Of a stretch of 64,000 bases of DNA, positions 1-8,614 are shown one piece after another (within the stretch, counting starts at the first letter, position 1; each line of letters begins with the position of its first letter). The notes below the pieces were generated by a model, which was given only the letters and a program-made list of their open reading frames with translations, was not told the DNA's origin and searched no databases. A program made the translations under genes and the position numbers. This DNA is from DYRB01 sp963709645 (lineage in GTDB: Bacteria > Pseudomonadota > Gammaproteobacteria > Chromatiales > Chromatiaceae), in assembly GCA_963709645.1 (NCBI GenBank), contig CAVPXP010000022.1, positions 101,435-165,434 of the forward strand. Direction: 5' to 3'.

Positions 1-1353
1 GGCGTTTCGGGCAACCCGGGCGCCGATCTCGGAGAGGAGGTCGTCCACTTGGGTGATGGCGGGACGGACCTCGATTTCCGGGTCCACCAGGCCGGTCGGG
101 CGGACCACCTGCTCGACCACGGCCCCAGAGTGCTGGAACTCATAGTCCCTGGGGGTCGCAGAGACATAGATGGTCTGAGGCTGGCGGGACTGGAATTCCT
201 CGAAACGCAGCGGGCGGTTGTCCAGGGCCGAGGGGAGGCGAAAGCCGTACTCCACCAGATTCTCCTTACGGGAGCGGTCCCCGCGGTACATACCCCCAAG
301 TTGAGGAACTGTGACGTGGGACTCGTCGATAACGACGATGGCATCGGCGGCCAGGTAGTCGTAGAGGGTCGGCGGGGGCTCGCCCGGACCGCGGCCGGAA
401 AGATAGCGGGAGTAGTTCTCGATTCCGGAGCAGTAGCCCACCTCCAGCATCATCTCCATGTCGAACAGGGTGCGCTGCTCTAGGCGCTGCGCCTCTACCA
501 GCTTGTTGTTGTCTCGCAGCCAATCGAGGCGCCCCTTCAGCTCGACCTTAATCTGGTCCACGGCTCCGACGATGGTCTCCCGGGGAGTTGCGTAGTGCGT
601 CTTGGGGTAAACGGTGTAGCGGGCGACCTTGCGCAGCTGCTCCCCGGTCAGTGGGTCGAACAGGGTGAGGGCCTCGATCTCCTCGTCGAACAGCTCTACC
701 CGCAGGGCCTCGTCATCGGACTCGGCCGGGTAGATGTCGATCACGTCGCCGCGCACCCGATAGGTGCCACGGGCCAGCTCGATCTCGTTGCGCCTGTACT
801 GCAGCTCGGCCAGGCGGCGCAGCAGGGCCCGCTGGTCGATCATTTCTCCGCGGGAAAGGTGCAGGACCATGCGGAGGTAGGCATCCGGGTCCCCGAGACC
901 GTAGATGGAAGAGACGGTGGCCACAATGATGGTGTCGCGCCGCTCCAACAGAGCCTTGGTGGCCGACAGGCGCATCTGCTCGATGTGCTCGTTGATAGAA
1001 GCGTCTTTCTCAATGTAGGTGTCCGTGGACGGGACATAGGCCTCCGGCTGGTAGTAGTCGTAGTAGGAGACGAAATACTCCACTGCGTTGTCAGGGAAGA
1101 ACTCCCTCATCTCCCCGTAAAGCTGGGCAGCGAGCGTCTTGTTGGGCGCGAGCACCAGGGCTGAACGCTGAAGTTCGGCAATGACGTTGGCGATTGTGAA
1201 GGTCTTGCCGGAGCCTGTGACGCCGAGCAGCGTCATGCCCGCTTCGCCATGGTCGAGTCCCTCGCACAGTCGGCGGATGGCCTCTGGTTGGTCACCCGCC
1301 GGCGCGAAGTCGGAGACGAGGCGAAAGGGCCTGAGGCTAGAGGTGGAATCCAT
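1..1353 (-). CDS. uvrB: UvrABC excision nuclease subunit B (3' end cut by window edge)
   Basis: UvrB is the DNA-damage-verifying helicase of nucleotide excision repair; it takes damage from UvrA and recruits UvrC. Read on the minus strand from the ATG at 1353, the protein starts MDSTSSLRPFRLVSDFAP, followed by the Walker A motif GVTGSGKT and by FVSYYDYYQPEAYVP. The helicase part then shows VIDESHVTVPQ and IYVSATPRDYE, and the last visible part is RPTGLVDPEIEVRPA. About 451 of the usual 670 residues are present; the missing C-terminus lies beyond the left edge. It is divergent from aspC across a 422-bp gap. No clear LexA box was found upstream. Confidence 0.96.
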   Translation of the reverse strand, partial: MDSTSSLRPFRLVSDFAPAGDQPEAIRRLCEGLDHGEAGMTLLGVTGSGKTFTIANVIAELQRSALVLAPNKTLAAQLYGEMREFFPDNAVEYFVSYYDYYQPEAYVPSTDTYIEKDASINEHIEQMRLSATKALLERRDTIIVATVSSIYGLGDPDAYLRMVLHLSRGEMIDQRALLRRLAELQYRRNEIELARGTYRVRGDVIDIYPAESDDEALRVELFDEEIEALTLFDPLTGEQLRKVARYTVYPKTHYATPRETIVGAVDQIKVELKGRLDWLRDNNKLVEAQRLEQRTLFDMEMMLEVGYCSGIENYSRYLSGRGPGEPPPTLYDYLAADAIVVIDESHVTVPQLGGMYRGDRSRKENLVEYGFRLPSALDNRPLRFEEFQSRQPQTIYVSATPRDYEFQHSGAVVEQVVRPTGLVDPEIEVRPAITQVDDLLSEIGARVARNA

Positions 1354-1440
1354 GCAGGGTTGCTCGTGGGTGAGTCGATGGGCGATCAGCAAGCAGGAGG
1401 CGAAAAGAAAACTCGGTTTGCGAAGGCTTGCTGTTGTCTA

Positions 1441-1640
1441 CTAACTATCTTTCTTTCTTAAGCTAGTAGTAGTTATTAAGCCTGTTGATAACCAGATTTT
1501 ATGAAAAAACATTATTTATTTCAGATAGATGACGGCTTTCTAAACCCGGGATGAAGATGGGGCAGGGTGTGGGCCCCCTGTGGACAGTTTGGGGTCCAAA
1601 AACTATCCACAACTTGTCCCTGAGGTTGCAGGCCTGCTTC
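1441..1640. other. AT-rich segment with DnaA-box-like and DnaA-trio-like motifs (candidate origin module)
   Basis: This is the AT-rich part of the 422-bp uvrB-aspC gap in otherwise GC-rich DNA. Direct observations: TGTTGATAA at 1483-1491 (reverse complement TTATCAACA, 8 of 9 matches to the DnaA box TTATCCACA); next to it TAGTAGTAGTTATTAAG at 1464-1480, an array of TAG/TTA triplets; a pyrimidine run upstream (1451-1459); CTATCCACA at 1603-1611 (8 of 9); and TGTGGACAG at 1579-1587 (7 of 9). A DnaA box, short GC spacer, TAG-type trios and AT-rich tract is the layout of bacterial origin unwinding modules. It could instead be only an AT-rich uvrB/aspC promoter region. Confidence 0.4.
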
Positions 1641-1775
1641 TCAACAGGATACCCCGGCGGCCGTTGGATCTTGCACCAGGTGCCCGAAGGGCGCAGTTTC
1701 GCTATGATGCGAGGCTTGATGGTGCGATTCCCCAGCACCCCGCTGGCCAACAAGAACAGACAGAGACGCCTCCCC

Positions 1776-2954
1776 ATGAGCATCAAACTCGCCGCCCGCG
1801 TTCAGGCAGTCAAACCGTCCGCGACCCTCGCCATTACTGCGCGCGCTAAGGCGCTCAAGGCGGCGGGCAAGGATGTGGTGGGCCTGGGCGCCGGGGAGCC
1901 GGACTTCGATACCCCTGATCACATCAAGGAAGCGGCGATCAAGGCGATCCGCGATGGCTTTACCAAGTACACCGCGGTCGACGGAACCTCCGAGTTGAAG
2001 GCGGCCGTCATCGCGAAGTTCCAGCGGGACAATGGGCTAACCTTCGCGTCTGACCAGATTTTGGTCTCCTGTGGTGGCAAGCAGAGCTTCTTTAACATGG
2101 CCCAGGCGATTCTGGACCCGGGCGATGAGGTGGTGATACCGGCCCCCTACTGGGTCTCTTATCCCGACATGGCGCTGCTCGCGGGCGGCGCGCCCGTGCT
2201 TGTGCATGCCGGTGCGGATCAGCGCTTCAAGATCACCCCTGCCCAGCTTAAGGGTGCCATGACCGACAAGACCAAACTTGTGGTCATCAACAGCCCGTCG
2301 AACCCTACGGGCATGGCCTATACGGGTGATGAGTTGACCGCCCTGGGGGCGGTGCTGCGGGAGTATCCGCGGGCGGTGATTGCCACGGACGACATGTACG
2401 AGCACATCCGCTGGACGGACGGCCCCTTCGTCAACATCCTGAATGTCTGCCCGGACCTGGCCCCGCGTACCCTAGTCCTTAATGGGGTCTCCAAGGCCTA
2501 CTCCATGACGGGCTGGCGCATTGGCTATGCGGGTGGGCCCGCGGACGTCATCAAGGCCATGAAGAAGGTCCAAGGACAGAGCACGTCCAATCCGACCTCG
2601 ATCTCCCAGGTTGCTGCGCAGGCCGCCTTGGAGGGGCCGCAGGACTGCATCGCGACCATGCTTGCGGCCTTTAAGGAACGGCACGACTTCGTGGTCGAGG
2701 GGCTGAACCGGATCTCCGGTATCGAATGCCTGCCAACCGACGGTACCTTCTATGTCTTCCCCCGGGTGCAGGGGATGATCGACCGGCTCGCAGGCGTCAA
2801 TAACGATTTGGAGCTTGCTGATTACCTCATCGATCGGGTTGGGGTGGCGTTGGTGCCTGGGTCCGCCTTCGGACTAGGCGGGTATGTGCGCATCTCGATC
2901 GCAACCAGCCGGGCAAACCTGGAGAAGGCTTTGGAGCGCATCTCTGGGGTGTGA
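1776..2954 (+). CDS. aspC: aspartate aminotransferase, class I fold
   Basis: PLP-dependent enzyme that interconverts aspartate and 2-oxoglutarate with oxaloacetate and glutamate. The start MSIKLAARVQAVKPSATLAI at 1776 gives 392 residues, normal for the family; an in-frame ATG lies upstream but encodes only unconserved sequence. Visible motifs are LGAGEPDFDTPDHI near residue 37, SPSNPTGM near 173, and the PLP lysine K240 in NGVSKAYSMTGWRIGY. The Shine-Dalgarno match is weak. The aspC-uvrB divergent pair also occurs in pseudomonads. Confidence 0.95.
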   Translation: MSIKLAARVQAVKPSATLAITARAKALKAAGKDVVGLGAGEPDFDTPDHIKEAAIKAIRDGFTKYTAVDGTSELKAAVIAKFQRDNGLTFASDQILVSCGGKQSFFNMAQAILDPGDEVVIPAPYWVSYPDMALLAGGAPVLVHAGADQRFKITPAQLKGAMTDKTKLVVINSPSNPTGMAYTGDELTALGAVLREYPRAVIATDDMYEHIRWTDGPFVNILNVCPDLAPRTLVLNGVSKAYSMTGWRIGYAGGPADVIKAMKKVQGQSTSNPTSISQVAAQAALEGPQDCIATMLAAFKERHDFVVEGLNRISGIECLPTDGTFYVFPRVQGMIDRLAGVNNDLELADYLIDRVGVALVPGSAFGLGGYVRISIATSRANLEKALERISGV

Positions 2955-3101
2955 GTTGGCGCCTGTCGGGCGGTAAAAGGGGGTTGACGGCGCAAGATCG
3001 GGCACCCCAGAGCGGCACGCCCGGGCCGAGCTGGCGTGGAGTTCTGGCGTTCTGGCTTGACCGCCTTTCTTGTCATCGCTAACATGCGCTGCTTGCACCG
3101 A

Positions 3102-3177
3102 TCCCTGGTAGCTCAGTCGGTAGAGCGGGTGACTGTTAATCACTAGGTCGGCGGTTCGAGCCCGTCCCAGGGAGCCA
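3102..3177 (+). tRNA. tRNA-Asn (anticodon GTT)
   Basis: A 76-nt cloverleaf. The acceptor TCCCTGG pairs with CCAGGGA, followed by discriminator G and an encoded CCA at 3175-3177. The anticodon stem GGTGA/TCACT closes the loop CTGTTAA with GTT at 3135-3137, and the T-arm contains GGTTCGAGCCC. A terminator hairpin follows at once. Confidence 0.97.
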
Positions 3178-3185
3178 AAAATACA

Positions 3186-3220
3186 AGGGCTTAGCTGAAA
3201 GGCTAGGCCCTCTTTCATTT
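3186..3220 (+). terminator. rho-independent terminator after tRNA-Asn
   Basis: A 10-bp stem (AGGGCTTAGC pairing with GCTAGGCCCT, one G-T wobble) with loop TGAAAG at 3186-3211, followed by the T-rich tail CTTTCATTT. It starts 9 bases after the tRNA CCA end. Confidence 0.8.
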
Positions 3221-3927
3221 CAGACCCCCTACCGTTGCCGCGGACGTTGCCACAGTGGCACGGGCGGCTTGCGGGGACCTCTGCGCCATCTGAGATCGCT
3301 CGGCGCTTCCTTCTTGGGCTCGCTGTGCGCGCTACATCTCCCCTGCGAAGTCGCCGTCGTACGGCCTACACCCGCTTCCGATCGACAGCCATAGACGCGG
3401 TCCCGCCGTTCCGTCGTGCGCGATAGGGGGCGTCCTTTGCCCGGCTAGCAGACCTGGGAGTCCCGTCTTGCGACCAGTCGCGCGCGCTGAACCGCGGACT
3501 CGTTGAGGCCCATCAGGGGAGGTCGTCGTCCAGGCGCCCATCAAGACATGGCGCCTTGGCGCGGGACGTCAGGGGGCTGTTCGCCTGCTAACCCGCGAGG
3601 AGTTCACCAGGGGAGCGACGCAAGCCGACACCCTGGTCCTGATTGGGATACCGGCACCAAGAGCGGCGACGTACGCGGCAACATTCGCAGCAACAGGAAG
3701 CACTGAACGCGATGGAAGTCTTTAAGTGTCGGTTTATAAAAGATAAAAGGCAGATGAGCTACTGATGACAGTCAGCAGTTCGAGACCCTCTGGTGGATCT
3801 AGTAATTCAATGCCTTAGTTGATTCCAGCCTAAGCCCCGTTCGCTTATTGGTAAGATAAAAAGTATCCGCAAGGCAGACTGCGCAGGCTATGGCAGCCGC
3901 GCATCTTGCCGACAGAGGGCCGGCACC
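3221..3927. other. gene-free interval downstream of tRNA-Asn
   Basis: No supportable gene in about 700 bp. The short open frames are GC-rich and lack family-like composition. Base composition drops near 3720-3860 to much more A/T. At about 3777 a stretch containing GTTCGAGACCC resembles a tRNA T-arm but has no complete cloverleaf. This may be degraded foreign DNA next to the tRNA; nothing stronger can be said. Confidence 0.4.
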
Positions 3928-4539
3928 ATGTCCCGCGAACACTACGAGTTGGCCCTTCTAATCGCCGTCCTGGCGGTGCTTGCCTGGTCAGGCTGGCGAC
4001 CCTTCGACACCTTTACCTGGGTCCTGGAGGTATTGCCGGCTGTCATCGGTCTGGGGATCCTGGGGGCGACGCGCCGTCGGTTCCCCTTGAGTCGTTTGCT
4101 GCTGGCCCTGATCGCTCTGCACATGGGCATCCTGATGGTGGGTGGCCACTACACCTACGCGGAGGTCCCGGCGTTCGATTGGCTGCGGGACGAGTTGGGC
4201 TTCGCACGCAATCACTACGACCGGGTCGGGCATTTCGCTCAGGGGTTTGTCCCGGCCCTGATCGCCCGGGAGGTCTTGGTGCGGGTCTCGCCCCTCAGGC
4301 CGGGGTGGTTGGTGGCGATTCTGGCGGTGTGCGTGGCCATGGCCATCAGCGCCTGGTACGAGGTGTTGGAGTGGTGGGTGGCGGCGGCAAGCGGGTCGGC
4401 TGCGGACGCGTTTCTGGGCACCCAGGGAGACCCGTGGGACACCCAGAAGGACATGTTTTTTGCCTTTATCGGGGCCCTGTGCGCCATGACCTTCATGGTG
4501 CGCCTTCATGACAGGTCATTAGCTCGGCTTCCGGACTAG
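3928..4539 (+). CDS. DUF2238 (YjdF-like) inner-membrane protein
   Basis: A 203-residue multi-pass membrane protein of unknown function. Hydrophobic segments lie at about residues 7-20, 32-48, 57-73, 110-122 and 130-150, with a last one near 175-190. Family-typical features are HYTYAEVP near residue 72, NHYDRVGHFAQGF near 95-107, an acidic YEVLEWW motif near 144, and QGDPWDTQKDM near 165. The start at 3928 follows GAGGG at a suitable distance. It stands alone on the plus strand and converges with the next gene. Confidence 0.85.
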   Translation: MSREHYELALLIAVLAVLAWSGWRPFDTFTWVLEVLPAVIGLGILGATRRRFPLSRLLLALIALHMGILMVGGHYTYAEVPAFDWLRDELGFARNHYDRVGHFAQGFVPALIAREVLVRVSPLRPGWLVAILAVCVAMAISAWYEVLEWWVAAASGSAADAFLGTQGDPWDTQKDMFFAFIGALCAMTFMVRLHDRSLARLPD

Positions 4540-4582
4540 CCGGTTGCCCAAACAAGGGATCGCCAGCACGACCGGCGGCGCG

Positions 4583-4987
4583 CTACCGGTCCCCGGGGCG
4601 GATGTGCTCGATGTAAGTTGGGACGCCCTCCATTTCTAGGCGAAGCGCCTCACCGCGGACCTTGATGTGCCCGTCGTTTCCGGCCAACCGGAGGTGGCAA
4701 CCGACCCGGCCGCGGGTGTTGAGGGGGATGGGGATCATGTCGCGGTAGGTGTAGACATTCTCGTCGATGTCCCCGCCGGCACAGGTCGCCGGCGCTTGAG
4801 GGAGGGGGGCTAGGGGTTCTGCGCCGTCGATGATCAGGCCGCCGGCCTGCCACCAACGGGTGCGCTCGACCGAACCGGTCATGGTTTTGATGATGTGGAC
4901 GCGAGGGAAATGCAGGCGCAGGCGACCGTCCGCGAGCTCGATGCCGTCGATCTCCGCACCGGGCAGTTCGATGCTGCTGGTCTCCAT
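4583..4987 (-). CDS. conserved hypothetical protein, 134 aa
   Basis: Not recognised. It is a 134-residue soluble protein without signal peptide or membrane segment. The composition is beta-rich: short hydrophobic strands such as RLRLHFPRVHIIKTM and GLIIDGA, and a tail HIKVRGEALRLEMEGVPTY. The ATG at 4987 has AGAGG about 7 bases upstream, and codon use is like the neighbours. It lies between the DUF2238 gene (convergent) and ntrC (same strand, 89 bp away). A small beta-barrel or metabolite-binding fold is possible but not shown. Confidence 0.75.
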   Translation of the reverse strand: METSSIELPGAEIDGIELADGRLRLHFPRVHIIKTMTGSVERTRWWQAGGLIIDGAEPLAPLPQAPATCAGGDIDENVYTYRDMIPIPLNTRGRVGCHLRLAGNDGHIKVRGEALRLEMEGVPTYIEHIRPGDR

Positions 4988-5075
4988 GGGGTCTACCTCT
5001 GGTCGGTCGTTATTGTGCCTTAAGTTGGGCTTGGGGCAGGGGATCTAAAGGCTCGTCGGGCCTTGTCGCGCCGGC

Positions 5076-6509
5076 TCAGGGGGCGTCGTCGTCCTCCTCA
5101 CCTGACTCGCTGCCAACCTCGATTTGCAGCTCCTTGATTTTGCGCGTGAGCGTATTACGTCCCCAGCCAAGTAGGCGGGCGGCCTCCTGCCGGCGGCCAC
5201 CGGTGTGCTCAAGGGCGGTCTGGATCAGGATCTGCTCGAAGGCGGGCAGGGCCGTCTCCAGGAGGCACAGCTGCCCCTGTTGGAGGCTCTGCCGGGCCCA
5301 TCGGCGCAGGGCGCCCTCCCAGTGCTCCTCGCCACCGCCGTCATCTCGCACCGCGCTGAGCTCCGGCGGCAAATCGCCGGCGTCAATCTCCTTGCCGGAG
5401 GCCATGACTGTCAGCCAGCGAGCGGTGTTCTCCAATTGGCGTACGTTGCCAGGCCACCCCATTCGTTTGAGGTGGTCAGCGGCGCTGGACAGCAGCACCT
5501 TGGATTCGCAACCCAACTCCTTGGCGGCCTGAGCGAGGAAGTGGCGCATTAGGAGTGGGATGTCCTCGGGGCGCTCCCGCAGCGCTGGCAGGTGGATACG
5601 GATGACGTTGAGGCGGTGAAACAAGTCTTCGCGGAAACGCCCCTGGCGGACTAGTTCCTCAAGGTGCTGATGGGTGGCGGCGATGATGCGGACGTCGACC
5701 TTGGTTGGGGCCACGCCGCCGACCCGGTAGAAGGCCCCGTCTGCCAGGACACGCAGTAGCCGGGTTTGGAGCTCGGCCGGCATGTCGCCGATCTCGTCCA
5801 AGAAGAGAGTCCCACCGTCGGCCTGCTCGAAGCGTCCTTCCCGCCGCGCTTGGGCCCCGGTGAAGGCTCCCCGCTCGTGACCGAAGAGCTCGGACTCCAG
5901 CAAGTCGCGTGGAATAGCGGCCATGTTCAGCGCGATGAAAGGCTTTTCAGCCCGCGGGCTGTGCCGGTGCAGGGCCCGGGCGACGAGCTCCTTGCCTGTT
6001 CCGGACTCGCCGTTGATCAGGACGGTGATGTTGGATCGGGCCAGCCTGCCGATGGCTCGGTAAACCTCCTGCATGGCCGGAGCCTCGCCAATGATGTCCG
6101 GCGTAGAGGCGGGGAAGGGGGCTGCGGAGGGCTCCTCTTTGCGGGTACGGCATGCGCGGCGGACCTGGTCAACCGCGTCGTCCAAGTCAAAGGGCTTTGG
6201 CAGATATTCGAACGCGCCGCCGTGGAAGGCTGAGACGGCACTCTCCAAATCCGAGTGCGCGGTCATGATGATCACCGGCAGACTCGGATAGGTGGTTGTG
6301 ACCTGGTGCAGCAGGTCGAGGCCGTCGATCCCAGGCATGCGGATGTCGGTGAGGATGACGTCCGGCAGGCCGCGTTGCAGGGCCTCCATGACGCCGACCC
6401 CGTTGGAGAAGGTGGTCACGTCAAGCTCGGCCTTGCGCAGGGCGCGCTCCAAGACCCAGCGGATGGAGCGGTCGTCGTCGATGACCCAGACCTTGGGCAC
6501 TCTAGTCAT
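5076..6509 (-). CDS. ntrC: nitrogen regulation response regulator NtrC (sigma-54 activator)
   Basis: Transcription activator that, when phosphorylated by NtrB, opens sigma-54 promoters of nitrogen-assimilation genes. The 477 residues have three parts. The receiver domain (about 1-120) has the acidic pocket DDD at 11-13 and phosphoacceptor D55 in LTDIRMPG. The AAA+ domain (about 140-375) has Walker A GESGTGKE at 167-174 and the sigma-54 contact GAFTGA at 214-219. The C-terminal Fis-type helix-turn-helix contains GRRQEAARLLGWGRNTLTRK. The ATG at 6509 overlaps the ntrB stop by 8 bp, so the pair is translationally coupled. The open frame extends upstream, but only in the shadow of ntrB. Confidence 0.97.
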   Translation of the reverse strand: MTRVPKVWVIDDDRSIRWVLERALRKAELDVTTFSNGVGVMEALQRGLPDVILTDIRMPGIDGLDLLHQVTTTYPSLPVIIMTAHSDLESAVSAFHGGAFEYLPKPFDLDDAVDQVRRACRTRKEEPSAAPFPASTPDIIGEAPAMQEVYRAIGRLARSNITVLINGESGTGKELVARALHRHSPRAEKPFIALNMAAIPRDLLESELFGHERGAFTGAQARREGRFEQADGGTLFLDEIGDMPAELQTRLLRVLADGAFYRVGGVAPTKVDVRIIAATHQHLEELVRQGRFREDLFHRLNVIRIHLPALRERPEDIPLLMRHFLAQAAKELGCESKVLLSSAADHLKRMGWPGNVRQLENTARWLTVMASGKEIDAGDLPPELSAVRDDGGGEEHWEGALRRWARQSLQQGQLCLLETALPAFEQILIQTALEHTGGRRQEAARLLGWGRNTLTRKIKELQIEVGSESGEEDDDAP

Positions 6510-7587
6510 GTTCAAGCTCCAGTGGCAGGTAGACCAGGAATTGGGTCTGCCCGGGGCGGCTGTTGCACTCGATGAGTCCTCCGTGCTGGTTGATGAGCTC
6601 CTGGGCGATGGGTAGCCCCAGGCCAGTGCCGCCGTGGTGTCCAGAGACCATCGGAAAGAAGATGCGATCGCGCAGTTCCTCGGGGACGCCAGGGCCGTTG
6701 TCCTCCACCTCAATTCGCATGACCAGCCGGTGTCGCTTGGTGCCGATGGTGAATTGGCGCAGGGCTCGGCTCCGCAGGATCAGGGTCCCATCTTTGCCGG
6801 CGGCGGCTACGCCGTTGCGAGCGATGTTGAGCAGGGCCTGGACCAGGCGGTCCTGGTCGGCCCGGATTTCCGGCAGGCTGGGGTCGTAGTCGCGCAGGAT
6901 GCGGGGCCCCCTGGGGGACTCTGCCAGCAGGAGGCCGCGGACGTGCTCCAGGACGTAGTGGATGTTGATCGCACGCGGTTGAGGCATGCGGTTCGGGCCC
7001 AGCATGCGGTTCATCAGGGCCTGCAGGCGGTCCGCTTCGTCGATGATGATGCGGGTGTACTCGCGCAGGTCTGGGTCGGGCAGCTCCGCCTCTAGGAGCT
7101 GGGCGGCCCCGCGTAAACCCCCCAAAGGATTCTTGATCTCGTGGGCGAGACCTCGGATCAGGGCCTGGGTCGCTTGGTGTTGGGAGAGCAACTGCTCCTC
7201 GCGGGTGATGCGCAGTTGCTGATCGACCTGGTGGAGCTCAACGAGGAGTTCGGCGCGTGCCTCGAAGTGGTGCAGCGGCAGAACTGTGCAGTTCACCGTG
7301 ATGGTGCGGCCGTCGGAAAGGGCGATGTTGAGTTCGCGCTCGGTGAAAGGGTCGCGGGTGCGCAGTGCAGAGCGCAGGCGCTCCTCGACCTGCTGCTCGC
7401 CCGGGCAGGGGACCAGGTCGCAGGCGCGCTGACCCAGGATATGGCGTGAGCTGACGTCGAACAGCATCTCCCCTGCCGCGTTGATATAGATCAGGCGCAG
7501 GTCGCCGTCGAAGAGCAATACGGCGGTGTTGATGTTATCGAGGATGGATTTCTCCACGCCCGTCTTTGCGGTGGTCTGCGTCTTCAT
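6502..7587 (-). CDS. glnL: nitrogen regulation sensor kinase NtrB
   Basis: Histidine kinase/phosphatase that senses nitrogen status through PII and controls NtrC. From the ATG at 7587 it has 361 residues. An N-terminal PAS-like domain (about 12-110) contains AVLLFDGDLRLIYINAAGEML. The phosphorylated histidine is H149 in RGLAHEIKNPLGG. The catalytic domain has the N box LLNIARNGV and the G boxes DNGPGVP and GGTGLGLPIAQ. There is no transmembrane segment, as expected for cytoplasmic NtrB. A start 19 codons upstream is possible but not conserved in style. It is the first gene of ntrBC, downstream of the DUF4124 gene and glnA. Confidence 0.95.
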   Translation of the reverse strand: MKTQTTAKTGVEKSILDNINTAVLLFDGDLRLIYINAAGEMLFDVSSRHILGQRACDLVPCPGEQQVEERLRSALRTRDPFTERELNIALSDGRTITVNCTVLPLHHFEARAELLVELHQVDQQLRITREEQLLSQHQATQALIRGLAHEIKNPLGGLRGAAQLLEAELPDPDLREYTRIIIDEADRLQALMNRMLGPNRMPQPRAINIHYVLEHVRGLLLAESPRGPRILRDYDPSLPEIRADQDRLVQALLNIARNGVAAAGKDGTLILRSRALRQFTIGTKRHRLVMRIEVEDNGPGVPEELRDRIFFPMVSGHHGGTGLGLPIAQELINQHGGLIECNSRPGQTQFLVYLPLELEHD

Positions 7588-7979
7588 TCGGGGTTCCCAA
7601 CAACTGACTGGGCCGATAGGGTGGGTGCGAGCAATCGGTGCCAAGGCCTGTTTCTCTGGTTGGGCCAGGGTGACGGCGCGCGAGGGCTACATCGGCATCC
7701 GAGCAAGTTTCGAGCCAGGAAGCGCCGGAGCGATATGGCGAACAGGGCGCGCGATGCCGAGCGGGGAGACGGCAGGACAGGGGAGAAGAGGCCGCAAATC
7801 GGAATCTGCGCAGGAGGGGACCGCAGTATGCACCATGCTAGTGCACAGTCGCGCGGCGAGCGGCCTGAATCAGGTAGGATCAAGCGCAGATGGCGGTCTG
7901 TGCGCACGCAAAAGCGGATCGTCCGTGACAATCAGGCCTAGGATTTGACTGGGGAACGCAGGATTGTCGGGGCTGGCGC
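7588..7979. other. 392-bp gap upstream of ntrB
   Basis: No gene seen. The minus strand probably carries the ntrBC promoter. At 7631-7643 the minus strand reads TGGCACCGATTGC, which looks like a sigma-54 site, but GG and GC are 8 rather than 10 bases apart, so it is probably not functional. Confidence 0.4.
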
Positions 7980-8468
7980 TCAGGGGGAATCGGGTTTGAG
8001 GAGGTGGAAACGGACAACGGAGGAGGACGCAATCGCGGTGCCCCCGGCATCGATGATCCGCGCTTGAATTTGGTGACTGCCAAGTGGTAATCCGCTGAGG
8101 CGGAGTTGGGTGCCGGGGATGTCGCCGCTGGCCGGTGCGCCATCTGTCAGGATCTGGAGGCGGTGCCCCTCCATTAATTGGGGCTCCAGGACAAGCCCGA
8201 GCGTGACGTTGCCTTCGGGGTCACGCACGGTCGAATTGTCCGCCGGGGCGACAATCTCAAACTGGATATAGGGGCCGGGTGAGCTCTGGGCAGGGGCGGC
8301 CTTTTCTTGCAGGGGCAGCGGTGTCTTGACGGGGATGCCCAGCGCCTCGGCGCCGGCGACGGGTCGGTCTGAGTAGTGGGTCTTGCCGTCGGCATCAATC
8401 CACCGATAGACCTGGGAAGCTACCACGGCTGGGACCAGAAGCGTTAGGGCAATCAGGATGCGGCGCAT
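7980..8468 (-). CDS. DUF4124 domain-containing exported protein
   Basis: A 162-residue protein with a signal peptide (MRRILIALTLLVPAVVASQ) followed directly by the DUF4124 signature VYRWIDADGKTHYSDRPVAG at about residues 20-39. The rest (about 65-160) is beta-rich, with FEIVAPADNSTVRDPEGNVTLGL, and resembles an Ig-like fold. Function is unknown; it is presumably periplasmic. It lies between glnA and ntrB on the same strand, so it may share the nitrogen-regulated transcript. Confidence 0.85.
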   Translation of the reverse strand: MRRILIALTLLVPAVVASQVYRWIDADGKTHYSDRPVAGAEALGIPVKTPLPLQEKAAPAQSSPGPYIQFEIVAPADNSTVRDPEGNVTLGLVLEPQLMEGHRLQILTDGAPASGDIPGTQLRLSGLPLGSHQIQARIIDAGGTAIASSSVVRFHLLKPDSP

Positions 8469-8614
8469 GAGGCGAAATATAGCCCAGGCGAACAGTGATC
8501 ACAAAGCACGACGCCCTTTTTTTCGGTGCCTTGTGTAGAGGTTGTCGCGGCCGGGGGGATGGGACGGCACCAAAGGTGGCGCCGTTCCTCCCCGCGCGAC
8601 TGCAATGGCGATGC

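Noticed and set aside
3765..3810. Possible second tRNA downstream of tRNA-Asn
   Set aside because: Only a T-arm-like GTTCGAGACCC is present; no acceptor, D-arm or anticodon stem pairs.
7631..7643. Sigma-54-like site TGGCACCGATTGC upstream of ntrB
   Set aside because: GG and GC are 8 bases apart; sigma-54 needs 10, so it is not called as a promoter.
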